DNA from: Propionispira arboris
Lineage (GTDB): Bacteria; Bacillota; Negativicutes; Selenomonadales; Selenomonadaceae
Reading direction: 5' to 3'
NCBI RefSeq assembly: GCF_900109225.1
Contig: NZ_FNZK01000026.1
Location: forward strand, 1-53,676
Length of the DNA: 53,676 bases
Shown here: in pieces, positions 35,436 to 43,367 of the stretch
Layout: each line of letters opens with the position of its first letter
How positions within the stretch are numbered: position 1 is the first letter of the stretch
The notes under the pieces: generated by a model
Told to the model about the DNA's origin: nothing
The model's database searches: none
What the model saw: the letters and a program-made list of their open reading frames with translations, nothing else
Translations under genes and position numbers: made by a program

Positions 35436-35912
35436 ATGGAAATTTATGATTTTGAAGTTCCTACTGCGACGGGCAAGATAAAATCGTTAGCTGAATATCA
35501 AGGAAAAGTTTTACTGATCGTTAATACGGCGAGCAACTGTGGTTTTACTCCACAATATAAAGAATTAGAAGAACTATATCAGAAATATAAACAGAGAAAT
35601 TTTATGGTTTTAGGGTTTCCTTGCAATCAATTTCGCAAGCAAGAACCAGGGACGAATGAAGAAATTCAAAAATTTTGCCAAGTCAATTATGGTGTTACTT
35701 TTCCGGTATTTGGAAAAATTGATGTGAAGGGTGAAAATGCTCATGCGTTATTTACGTATTTAACTAAGCAGGCTCCCGGCTGGCTGGGGGATTCGGTCAA
35801 ATGGAATTTTACAAAATTTCTGGTAGATTCTCAGGGGAAAGTAAGAAATAGGTATGCTCCGATAACGAGTCCACATAAATTTGCAGCCGATATAGAAAAA
35901 ATATTGGATTAA
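35436..35912 (+). CDS. Glutathione peroxidase family thiol peroxidase
   Basis: Cytoplasmic peroxidase of 158 residues. The catalytic residues are Cys in NTASNCGFTPQY (a cysteine, not selenocysteine, version), Gln within LGFPCNQF and Trp within VKWNFTKF. Bacterial Cys-type enzymes of this family usually reduce organic hydroperoxides with thioredoxin. It is a single gene with AGGAAGG upstream. Confidence 0.9.
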   Translation: MEIYDFEVPTATGKIKSLAEYQGKVLLIVNTASNCGFTPQYKELEELYQKYKQRNFMVLGFPCNQFRKQEPGTNEEIQKFCQVNYGVTFPVFGKIDVKGENAHALFTYLTKQAPGWLGDSVKWNFTKFLVDSQGKVRNRYAPITSPHKFAADIEKILD

Positions 35913-35980
35913 TCGATATGCAGCTATGCTCTGCAGCGTGGCTGGTAACAGTTGTCTTTCAAGGGGGAAATGAACTCTTT

Positions 35981-36826
35981 CTATAAAGAGACTGCTTTCG
36001 TACGAAATGCTTCGATCATTTCACTCGTGAGACTTATTTGCAATAGATCTTCTTGCGGAATATTTTCACGGTCTTTCCAAATCGCAAGAGATAACTTATC
36101 TTCTTGAAGCGTTACGTTATCATCACCATCAAGTTCAGCAAAAAAACCTGCAAGTAAAGTATTAGAAAAAGGCCATGGCTGACTTTTATAATATGTAAGG
36201 TTTTTTATTTTTAAGCCCACTTCTTCCATCACTTCACGGCGAACCGTTTCTTCGAAACTTTCACCGATTTCGGCAAATCCAGCAATAAGAGCATGACGTG
36301 CATGGTTGCGATTCGCATATTTGGTAAGTAATAAACGGTCATCATTATATACACCAACAATGATGGCTGGGAAAATTGTCGGATAAACTTGAAGACCACA
36401 ATTTTCGCAGTGGAGCATACGCTCTTTGCTGGATTTTTTCATAAGTTTTCCGCAATGACTACAATATCTATGTTGTGTATACCATTGGCTTAATTGATAC
36501 CCAACAATTCCGGCAAAAGAACGCCAGCATTCAGATTCTGAACGTAATTGTTGGATATTAGCATATGCCCAACCAGAGATATTATTAAGATGGGGATTAT
36601 TTACAAGGAAATAATTTGTGCTATCAATTGTGAATAAAAATTGAGCATTTTCGATAAGTTTAGGATAGGTCGATGAGAAGTCGGAAAAACGTGGATAGCA
36701 TAGATGATCGCTGTTTTCGCGGATCAAAATATTGTTTTTTTCGTAAGTTAGAAAAATATCATTGTTGCTGGCTTGTTTGTTTTCAAATTTATTATTGAAT
36801 ACTTTGGGCGCTATATCTTGAATCAT
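35981..36826 (-). CDS. nudC: NAD(H) pyrophosphatase NudC
   Basis: Nudix hydrolase of 281 residues from the ATG at 36826 (GGAGG upstream); the open frame extends 84 bp further but across the HxlR gene end. It has a CxxC...CxxC zinc site (CSHCGKL and LHCENCGLQ), the Nudix box GFAEIGESFEETVRREVMEE, and the NudC hallmark SQPWPF shortly after. It cleaves NADH to NMNH and AMP and can remove NAD caps from RNA. It follows the HxlR gene by 16 bp on the same strand. Confidence 0.9.
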   Translation of the reverse strand: MIQDIAPKVFNNKFENKQASNNDIFLTYEKNNILIRENSDHLCYPRFSDFSSTYPKLIENAQFLFTIDSTNYFLVNNPHLNNISGWAYANIQQLRSESECWRSFAGIVGYQLSQWYTQHRYCSHCGKLMKKSSKERMLHCENCGLQVYPTIFPAIIVGVYNDDRLLLTKYANRNHARHALIAGFAEIGESFEETVRREVMEEVGLKIKNLTYYKSQPWPFSNTLLAGFFAELDGDDNVTLQEDKLSLAIWKDRENIPQEDLLQISLTSEMIEAFRTKAVSL

Positions 36827-36842
36827 AACAATCCTCCATATA

Positions 36843-37196
36843 CTATTTTTTTTCTTGTGTTTTGGAGAAATTAAAGACTTCTTTGGACCAGATTCGTGAC
36901 CATTCACCAAAGGGCCGCAATAACTCCATCAGCTCTTTGCCTCTGATGGTTAATTGGTACCCATCAAGGGTACGCTCTATAATATCAGCGGCTCTCAATT
37001 CTTTGATACGACTGTTTAATATTGAAGGAGAAATGGATTCGCATCTTTCCTGAAGTTCTCTGAATGTGGTCGGACCTTTCTGTAAATTCCAGATGATACC
37101 CATAGCCCAATTTCTACCTAAAAAATCAAAAAGTGCCATGATTGGAATTCCAGATTTTGAGCCTCGAACCGGCTTACCGGGACATGGAATCGACAT
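36843..37196 (-). CDS. HxlR-family transcriptional regulator
   Basis: Winged-helix regulator of 117 residues from the ATG at 37196 (GAGGAGG seven bases upstream). Typical content: LGRNWAMGIIWNLQKGPTTFRELQE and SPSILNSRIKELRAADIIERT. HxlR proteins often respond to aldehydes or redox stress, using a cysteine; Cys residues are at positions 5 and about 52. It lies between nudC and a tautomerase gene on one strand and may control both. Confidence 0.85.
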   Translation of the reverse strand: MSIPCPGKPVRGSKSGIPIMALFDFLGRNWAMGIIWNLQKGPTTFRELQERCESISPSILNSRIKELRAADIIERTLDGYQLTIRGKELMELLRPFGEWSRIWSKEVFNFSKTQEKK

Positions 37197-37282
37197 AGTA
37201 TTCCTCCTCGGATAAATTAAATTTTTGTGAATAGCCAGCATCTTTTATTATAAAAGATGCTGGCTCTAGAATAATTATTGTA

Positions 37283-37477
37283 TTACTTATTTGCTAACTT
37301 TTCAACTAATGGTTGTCCGGAAATACCAATACTGTCAGGGTCATATTCTTCAATAAAGACAGTAAAAGAACTTGGTTGTGAATTCGTAACTTCAACTGCA
37401 GCGGCAGTTAATTTTTCAATTAATAATTTTTTCGTTTCTGGTTTTGTTTTTTTCATTTGCATTGTAATTACTGGCAT
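37283..37477 (-). CDS. 4-oxalocrotonate tautomerase family enzyme
   Basis: Small enzyme of 64 residues; after removal of the initiator Met the catalytic Pro1 (PVITMQMKK) is exposed, and Arg-type residues are partly replaced. Oligomers of this family tautomerise keto-acids or act on aldehydes. It has its own promoter overlapped by a palindrome, and the HxlR gene follows 87 bp downstream. Confidence 0.8.
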   Translation of the reverse strand: MPVITMQMKKTKPETKKLLIEKLTAAAVEVTNSQPSSFTVFIEEYDPDSIGISGQPLVEKLANK

Positions 37478-37508
37478 AAAAACACATCCTTCGTAAATTT
37501 TATTGCAT

Positions 37509-37533
37509 GCATGCTATAGATATTATAGCATGC
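37509..37533. promoter_or_regulatory. Palindromic operator over the tautomerase promoter
   Basis: GCATGCTATA (37509-37518) and TATAGCATGC (37524-37533) are a perfect inverted repeat covering the -10 element; a candidate site for the HxlR protein. Confidence 0.55.
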
Positions 37534-37550
37534 TATTGTTTTGATAGCAA
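37522..37550 (-). promoter_or_regulatory. Promoter of the tautomerase gene
   Basis: On the minus strand TTGCTA (37550-37545), 17 bp, TATAAT (37527-37522), about 45 bp before the ATG. Confidence 0.7.
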
Positions 37551-37621
37551 TATTGTTTTTTATTTACTGTAATATATTCCTTGAAAATGCTCTCAACCCT
37601 GCTAACATACATATACATTAC

Positions 37622-37663
37622 GATTGATTACTAAGTTTTTGAATGGAATCAATGTTTATGGTT
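37622..37663 (-). repeat. Relic of the KilA-N gene 3' end
   Basis: About 40 bp are almost identical to the KilA-N gene end at 48207-48248 (ACTAAGTTTTTGAATGGAAT shared, one mismatch before it). No further homology follows on either side. Confidence 0.65.
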
Positions 37664-37684
37664 GTATACGCTGTTTGGTTTTAT

Positions 37685-37784
37685 GGTTCTTTCCAACTTT
37701 AGTTGAAAGAATCTATTAAGCAATAATAAAAGCTAAACTATCATAGTGAAAATTATAGAAAATCAACTAATGTTGGAAAGAACC
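37685..37784. repeat. 100 bp element with 22 bp inverted ends
   Basis: GGTTCTTTCCAACTTTAGTT with GA (37685-37706) is repeated inverted at 37763-37784 with one mismatch; the 56 bp between is A/T-rich. It resembles a miniature inverted-repeat element or a long RNA hairpin. Confidence 0.5.
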
Positions 37785-37858
37785 GATTTTACGCTTACAA
37801 TAGTTCCTTTTATACAAATAAGTAAGAATGAAATAAAATTAAAAATCTATAAAATATA

Positions 37859-37887
37859 TTGACATTTATCAGGTACCTTATTATAAT
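37859..37887 (+). promoter_or_regulatory. Promoter of the MarR gene
   Basis: Consensus TTGACA (37859-37864), 17 bp, TATAAT (37882-37887). Confidence 0.88.
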
Positions 37888-37905
37888 GATATTAAGGTAC
37901 CTGAT
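37868..37905. promoter_or_regulatory. Operator pair over the MarR promoter
   Basis: ATCAGGTACCTTA (37868-37880) and TAAGGTACCTGAT (37893-37905) are inverted copies, each containing the palindrome AGGTACCT. They flank the -10 box, so binding would block transcription; autorepression by the MarR protein is likely. Confidence 0.75.
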
Positions 37906-37931
37906 GATAATGATATAAGGAGAGATTAGTT

Positions 37932-38477
37932 ATGGAAAAAGAAAAAATCACTTTAATGGAGCAGCTTATTATTTTGAGTCGTTTAATGATGTACAGACAC
38001 CATCACATGAAAGGAAATCATATGCATAGTCCTTATCACGGACAGGGAAGAGTTCTTTCTTTGCTTAAAATAGAACCTAAAATGAGTCAAAAGAAACTTT
38101 CTTTTTTACTTGGGATACGGCCTCAATCTATGGGGGAATTATTAGGAAAACTTGAACAAAATGGCGATATTACGAGGACTCAATCAGAAGAGGATCGTCG
38201 TTCATTGGATATTGAATTGACAGAAAAGGGAATGGAAGCAGCAACAGCAAATGAAAATTTTCTGAAATGTGACCAAAATACAGAAGAAATTTTTAAGTGT
38301 CTTAACGAGGAAGAACAGAAAAATCTAGCAGATTATATGGACAGAATGATTACGCTATTAAAAGATGAAATGCCGGAGGCACAAGATGCTTTACTGAAAC
38401 ATCATCACGATGATGATCATCACGAAAATCACGGGCACCATATGAAAGGTTGCATGCATAACTTGAAAAGATTTTAG
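37932..38477 (+). CDS. His-rich MarR-family regulator
   Basis: MarR-type winged-helix repressor of 181 residues (DNA-binding part about 40-105: MSQKKLSFLLGIRPQSMGELLGKLEQNG, wing with EEDRRSLDI). Unusual are a His cluster at the N-terminus (YRHHHMKGNHMHSPYHG, about 22-38) and a His/Asp-rich tail (KHHHDDDHHENHGHHMKGC, about 156-174). These suggest binding of a metal such as nickel, zinc or copper. It has a perfect promoter overlapped by an operator, and is followed by a Fur-family gene. Confidence 0.88.
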   Translation: MEKEKITLMEQLIILSRLMMYRHHHMKGNHMHSPYHGQGRVLSLLKIEPKMSQKKLSFLLGIRPQSMGELLGKLEQNGDITRTQSEEDRRSLDIELTEKGMEAATANENFLKCDQNTEEIFKCLNEEEQKNLADYMDRMITLLKDEMPEAQDALLKHHHDDDHHENHGHHMKGCMHNLKRF

Positions 38478-38627
38478 TAAGTTATGGTTAAATCATATCA
38501 ATTTAATTGGCATACAGGGCGAGCTGATTTGATGAGCAGTGGATACTGTTTGTTTGTAAAGGAAAGAATGAAATAATCGAGTGCAGTTGTTTTTTAGCAG
38601 TATGTGGGTTGGGAGGGGGCGGCACAA

Positions 38628-39062
38628 GTGACGGTCAGTGATTTAAAGCAAATTATAAATGGAAAGTATAAAATGACTCGACAACGTGAAATCGTTTTTA
38701 ATTCGATGAATAATAAACCACATCTTCATTTTACTGTAGAAGATATATTGGATATTGTGCATGAGGCTCATCCGGAAATTGGAGTGGCAACTATATACAG
38801 AACATTGCAAATATTTATACAAGTAGGTATTGTCCAAAGACTGGATTTATTGAATAGACGAGCATACTATGAAATATCTGAACAAAAGCATCATCATATG
38901 ATTTGCCTGTCATGTGGGGCAATTGTTGAAGTAACTGATGAAGCAACTGAGGAGGTGCTGAATATGGTTAAGAGAAAGAAGCAAGTTTTAAATGATTTTC
39001 GAGTAGTGGATTGCCAAATATATTTTTATGGTTACTGTAAAAATTGTCAAGCGATAAGGTGA
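38628..39062 (+). CDS. Fur-family (PerR-like) metalloregulator
   Basis: DNA-binding metalloregulator of 144 residues from the GTG at 38628, which has GGGAGGGGG eight bases upstream. It has the Fur winged helix (MTRQREIVFNSM... GVATIYRTLQIFIQVGIVQRLD), the HHHMICLSCG segment and a second CxxC (YCKNCQ) for structural zinc. PerR-like residues cannot be separated from Fur or Zur by eye. It follows the His-rich MarR gene and could take part in peroxide or metal control of the nearby genes. Confidence 0.85.
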   Translation: MTVSDLKQIINGKYKMTRQREIVFNSMNNKPHLHFTVEDILDIVHEAHPEIGVATIYRTLQIFIQVGIVQRLDLLNRRAYYEISEQKHHHMICLSCGAIVEVTDEATEEVLNMVKRKKQVLNDFRVVDCQIYFYGYCKNCQAIR

Positions 39063-39330
39063 TCATGCTAACTACACAGGGAGTTAAGGTTGATATGGGG
39101 GAATATGATACGTTCGGCATTCCAGCGACAATCTTAACGAATTATTTGCTCGAAAACGGGATTATTCCGGAAATCAAGGGAGTTCCTTTGGGGAAAAGCA
39201 GCTGGAAAGGTTTTGTTGGCTTCGTGGGGCGTTGTACAGTCTTTATGCGTTGCATGCCTGCGGCTTTACAGTAATGATATGTATGGTGCAATGATTACCT
39301 TCGCCGGATGGACTTTATATGGATTTGTTT
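39059..39330 (+). pseudogene. Relic of an Orn/Lys/Arg decarboxylase C-terminal region
   Basis: Directly after the Fur-family stop the frame reads VIMLTTQGVKVDMGEYDTFG followed by IPATILTNYLLENGIIPE, the C-terminal domain pattern of PLP-dependent ornithine/lysine/arginine decarboxylases. It has no start, is cut on both sides and continues into unrelated frame-broken coding-like sequence (39190-39330). The catalytic part is absent. Confidence 0.6.
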
Positions 39331-39413
39331 CGAAACGTTTTGATTTAATCTCCTCGTTCACAGATCGACATATTTCAATTAGCTTACCAACCATATGTTT
39401 GTATATTTTACAG

Positions 39414-39461
39414 AAAAAACACTTTCAGATAGCGGTAATGCCGTGCTGAAAGTGTTTTTTT
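39414..39461 (+). terminator. Intrinsic terminator
   Basis: AAAAAACACTTTCAG pairs with CTGAAAGTGTTTTTTT around a G+C-containing loop; active in both directions. Confidence 0.75.
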
Positions 39462-39636
39462 GCTGTTCTATAATTTAGTGAGAAATTGACTGGGGTCAAT
39501 AAATTCAATATTTGAATTTAAATATAGTAGACGACCCAGATCGTTCATTCGTAGCATGCAAGACAGCAAAGGAAAATGACGAAAACAGTCAGAGAAAAAT
39601 GATCATGAATATTTAAAGAATATTTAAAAAATTATC

Positions 39637-39681
39637 TTGACATGGGAATGTTCCCATAACTTAAGATGATGTTATCTTAAG
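39637..39681 (+). promoter_or_regulatory. Promoter/operator region of the beta-glucoside cluster
   Basis: TTGACA (39637-39642) is followed by ATGGGAATGTTCCCAT (39642-39657), a LacI-type palindrome, and by CTTAAGAT (39660-39667) with inverse ATCTTAAG (39674-39681). A weak -10 (TAAGAT) overlaps the latter. The LacI-family protein encoded at 44659 is the likely ligand-controlled repressor. Confidence 0.6.
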
Positions 39682-39706
39682 AATATAAATAAGGAGGTAG
39701 AAAGGT

Positions 39707-41101
39707 ATGTCAAGGAATGCATTAAAAATAGTTACTATCGGTGGGGGTTCTAGTTATACTCCGGAATTAATAGAAGGTTATATTAAGCGTAGTGATCAAT
39801 TGCCTATTAAAGAAATTTGGTTAGTTGATATTTTAGAAGGAAAAGAAAAGTTGGAAATAGTTGGAGCCATGGCCAGGAGAATGGTCAAAGCTGCAAATTT
39901 GGATTGGGATATTCATTTGACAATAGATAGATGTAAAGCGCTGAAAGATGCTGATTTTGTGTCTACCCAGTTTAGAGTAGGTTTTTTACAATCACGTATA
40001 AAAGATGAAAGAATACCTAATTCTTATGGAATGATTGGTCAGGAGACGAATGGTGCTGGTGGTATATTTAAGGCTTTTCGATCGATTCCAGTAATTCTTG
40101 ATATAGTTAAAGATATGAAGGAATTATGCCCGGATGCTTGGCTAATTAACTTTACGAATCCAAGCGGAATGCTTACAGAAGCTATTGTTTCCTATGGGCA
40201 TTGGAATAAAGTCATCGGTTTATGTAATGTACCAGTTATGGCAATGATTAGTGAACCAAAATTGATTGAGAAAACGTTAGATGAACTTACGTATAAATTT
40301 GCAGGGCTTGATCATTTCCATTGGCATCGCGTTTGGGATAACACTGGTAAAGAAATGACATTGGAAATCATCAGTAAAATGTATGATGGTGAAGATGCTG
40401 GTTTACCTAAAAATATTTTTAATGTTCCATTCTTTAGGGAACAATTAACTCAAATGAAAATGATTCCATGCGGTTATCATAGATACTATTACCGTCAGGA
40501 AGAAATGCTCAAACATGGCTTGGAAGAGTATGAAAGTGAAAAAGGTACACGTGGGCAGCAGGTTATGAAGATTGAAAAAGAGCTGTTTGAGTTGTATAAA
40601 GATCCTAAACTGGATTATAAGCCTAAACAGTTGTCAGAACGAGGCGGCGCACATTATTCTGATGCAGCTTGTGAAGCTATTGCGTCTGTTTATGGGAACA
40701 AGAAAACACAAATGGTTGTATCTACTGTAAATAATGGTGCTGTTCCGGATTTGCCTAACGATCAGATAGTGGAAGTTTCTTCACAAATCGGTGCATCTGG
40801 TGCTGTTCCAATGGTCTTTGGTCCTTTTTCACCAGCAGAACGAGGCTGGCTGCAAGTGATGAAGAATATGGAGTTGATAATAGTTCAAGCAGCTGTAACG
40901 GGTGATTATGGTTTAGCTTTACAAGCGTTTATATTAAATCCGCTTATTCCAAGTGGGCAGAAAGCGAAGGATTTACTAGATGAAATGCTAGTGGCAAATA
41001 AAAAATATCTACCACAGTTTTCTGGAAAAATCAAGGAATTGCTAGATGCTGGTGTAAAAGTACATGATCAGGTAGCTGCAAATATCGATAATACAATTTA
41101 A
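39707..41101 (+). CDS. 6-phospho-beta-glucosidase, glycoside hydrolase family 4
   Basis: NAD- and metal-dependent glycosidase of 464 residues that cleaves imported beta-glucoside 6-phosphates by a redox-elimination mechanism. The NAD-binding GGGSSYTPEL is at 12-21; the family segments QTNGAGGIFKAFR, INFTNPSGMLTEA and GLCNVP (metal-binding Cys) follow. This composition fits LicH/CelF/BglT-type phospho-beta-glucosidases rather than alpha-specific ones (from memory of the family). First gene of the cluster, with AGGAGG upstream and the operator region before it. Confidence 0.88.
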   Translation: MSRNALKIVTIGGGSSYTPELIEGYIKRSDQLPIKEIWLVDILEGKEKLEIVGAMARRMVKAANLDWDIHLTIDRCKALKDADFVSTQFRVGFLQSRIKDERIPNSYGMIGQETNGAGGIFKAFRSIPVILDIVKDMKELCPDAWLINFTNPSGMLTEAIVSYGHWNKVIGLCNVPVMAMISEPKLIEKTLDELTYKFAGLDHFHWHRVWDNTGKEMTLEIISKMYDGEDAGLPKNIFNVPFFREQLTQMKMIPCGYHRYYYRQEEMLKHGLEEYESEKGTRGQQVMKIEKELFELYKDPKLDYKPKQLSERGGAHYSDAACEAIASVYGNKKTQMVVSTVNNGAVPDLPNDQIVEVSSQIGASGAVPMVFGPFSPAERGWLQVMKNMELIIVQAAVTGDYGLALQAFILNPLIPSGQKAKDLLDEMLVANKKYLPQFSGKIKELLDAGVKVHDQVAANIDNTI

Positions 41102-41431
41102 TTTGTAATTAGATAATTCGTGTATTTATGACAACGGAGAGTGATAATCTAAAAAAGTTGGTATATACACGGGAGGGTGATGATTAATTTATAGTCTTTG
41201 GCAATGCAGTATGATAGAGTATGCGAAGGGTTCTATAAATTAATCAACCCTTAAAAAATAATAGAAATATAAAAGTATGTATAAATTTCATTAATTAATA
41301 TTTGAAAATTTCGATAATTGTTGCAATCATAGCTTTTCGTCATAAAAATTTGAGTTATCGGTTCATATTGTTTTAATTAAGAAACTTTATATTTTGAGTT
41401 TTAAGTTTACTTGGAGAAAGAAGGGTTTATT
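41102..41431. other. Intergenic region with long imperfect hairpin
   Basis: A 330 bp gap before the PTS gene. Sequence at 41175-41194 pairs with CTATAAATTAATCAACCC (41233-41250), 13 bp perfect plus a bulged continuation, then TTAAAAAA. It might be a leaky terminator or attenuator that lowers PTS expression relative to the glucosidase. No BglG-type RNA-binding regulator is present. Confidence 0.4.
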
Positions 41432-43273
41432 TTGAAACAAGAAAATATATCTAATCTAATTATAGAAAATGTTGGCGGTATTGAAAATGTTGTAAACCTC
41501 TATCATTGTATGACTAGATTGAGATTTATTTTAAAAGATCAAAAAAAATTTAATGCGGAAGCATTAAAGAATATACCAGGTGTTATAAATATAGTACAAT
41601 CTGGAGCAGAGTCACAAATTATTATTGGTGCAGAAGTCGATACGTTTTATAATGATTTATTAAAACAAGGGTTAGAGAATTTTAGTGATTGTTCAAGTAA
41701 CCAAGAAAAACAAAAATTCAATATTAGAGAGATATTTCAAAAAGGATTGACCGCACTGGCTGGAATTATGGCGCCTATTTTACCTATTTTGATTGCCGGT
41801 GGTATGGTAAAAGTTGTGCTTGCATTGCTGGTGCTTTCGGGAATGAGTCGTGATTCGCAAAATTATAAGATACTTTATTTTATTTCGGATGCTACTTTTT
41901 ATTTTTTACCGTTTTTCATTGCCAATAGTTTTGCAACGAGAATTAAGACCAATAATTATATGGCAATGGTTATAGCAGGGATACTGCTTCATCCTAATTT
42001 TATGAGCATGGTTAGTGCGGGTAAAGCAGTTTCTTTCTTTGATTTGCCAGTGCGATTAGTATCCTATAGTGCAACGGTTATTCCTATTATTTTTGCTGTT
42101 TGGTTTATGAGCTATGTGGAAAAGGTTGTGGACAAATACACGCCTAAATTAATCAAGACGATGTTTAGACCATTATTAACCCTTTTAATAACAGCCCCTG
42201 TGGTTTTAATTGTAATTGGGCCTTTAGGTGGATACTTAGGTGAAGGTCTTTACTATGTTATACAAATACTCAATGAAAATGTTCCTTGGGCTGTACCGAT
42301 GTTAATGGGAACCTTTTCACCGTTACTGGTAATGGCTGGTATGCATTTATCGATAACACCGTTTGCTATCTTGTCAGTGTCTAGATTTGGCTATGAAACA
42401 CTTATGGGTCCAGGGATGCTTGGCAGCAATATTGCACAAGGTGGTGCTTCACTAGCAATCGCATTTAAAGAAAAGCGGATAGAAAAACGTGAAGTGGCCA
42501 TTTCAGCAGGAATTACAGCTTTATCAGGAATAACGGAACCTGCACTTTATGGTGTAACGGTAAAATATAAAAGAGCGTTGCTCTGTGTTATGGTTTCAGG
42601 GGGTATTGCGGGTCTTTATGCCGGAATAACCGGTGTTGTAAGATATGCTATTGCTTCAGCAAGCTTTTTGTCTTTGCCAGTTTTTATTGGTGACAATCCT
42701 AATAATATAATCAATGCAATTATTACAGCAATGATAGCATTAGTCCTTTCTTTTGTATTGACTTATGTGTTTGTTCCAGTAGAAAGTGTTGCAGAAGAAA
42801 CAAAAAAAGAAGTAGAAAATGGTAAAGAAGAAGTTAAAAATGTAGTGGCAGGTACATTGATTCCATTGCAAGATGTTAAAGATGAAGCATTTTCATCAGG
42901 AACTCTAGGGGGCGGAGCAGCGATAATACCACAGGAAGGAGCGATACATTCTCCTGTTGATGGCGTACTATCAATGGTATACCCTACTGGTCATGCGATT
43001 GGGATCACTAGTAAAAGTGGCAAAGAAATATTGATTCATATTGGTATAGATACTGTAAAGCTGGAAGGAGAAGGGTTTAAGTCACATATAAAAACTGGAA
43101 TGGAAGTCAAAAAAGGTGATTTGTTGATCGAGGTTGATTTAAATCTTCTGAAAGAAAAAGGTTATGATACGACAGTCATTATTGTCATATTGAATCGTGT
43201 AATGGATAATCTAATAATCACAAAAAAAGACAGGTTGACGATCCAGGATACATTGTTAGAAATTATTGATTAA
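41432..43273 (+). CDS. bglP: PTS beta-glucoside IIBCA permease (BglP-like)
   Basis: Membrane sugar transporter of 613 residues from the TTG at 41432 (AAGGG six bases upstream), which gives the normal BglP opening. Domains in order: IIB (1-90; Cys26 in HCMTRLRF), IIC (about 100-450, about ten spans), charged linker (VAEETKKEVENGKEE), and IIA (about 480-613; PVDGVLSM and the active His in ILIHIGIDTVKLEG). It imports and phosphorylates a beta-glucoside at the 6-position for the GH4 enzyme. The following sugar-acid dehydratase hints at an acidic glucoside. Confidence 0.9.
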   Translation: MKQENISNLIIENVGGIENVVNLYHCMTRLRFILKDQKKFNAEALKNIPGVINIVQSGAESQIIIGAEVDTFYNDLLKQGLENFSDCSSNQEKQKFNIREIFQKGLTALAGIMAPILPILIAGGMVKVVLALLVLSGMSRDSQNYKILYFISDATFYFLPFFIANSFATRIKTNNYMAMVIAGILLHPNFMSMVSAGKAVSFFDLPVRLVSYSATVIPIIFAVWFMSYVEKVVDKYTPKLIKTMFRPLLTLLITAPVVLIVIGPLGGYLGEGLYYVIQILNENVPWAVPMLMGTFSPLLVMAGMHLSITPFAILSVSRFGYETLMGPGMLGSNIAQGGASLAIAFKEKRIEKREVAISAGITALSGITEPALYGVTVKYKRALLCVMVSGGIAGLYAGITGVVRYAIASASFLSLPVFIGDNPNNIINAIITAMIALVLSFVLTYVFVPVESVAEETKKEVENGKEEVKNVVAGTLIPLQDVKDEAFSSGTLGGGAAIIPQEGAIHSPVDGVLSMVYPTGHAIGITSKSGKEILIHIGIDTVKLEGEGFKSHIKTGMEVKKGDLLIEVDLNLLKEKGYDTTVIIVILNRVMDNLIITKKDRLTIQDTLLEIID

Positions 43274-43367
43274 AACGAAAATAGTCACAACTGTAAAGTA
43301 GTATTTTGTTATTGCAAAGTGTATAACCATAGTTTTAGTACAACGATTAAGTTCAGGAGGAATATTT

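Noticed and set aside
41175-41250. BglG-type ribonucleic antiterminator/terminator pair before bglP
   Set aside because: There is a hairpin, but no BglG-family antiterminator is in the cluster (its regulator is LacI-type) and I see no clear RAT sequence.
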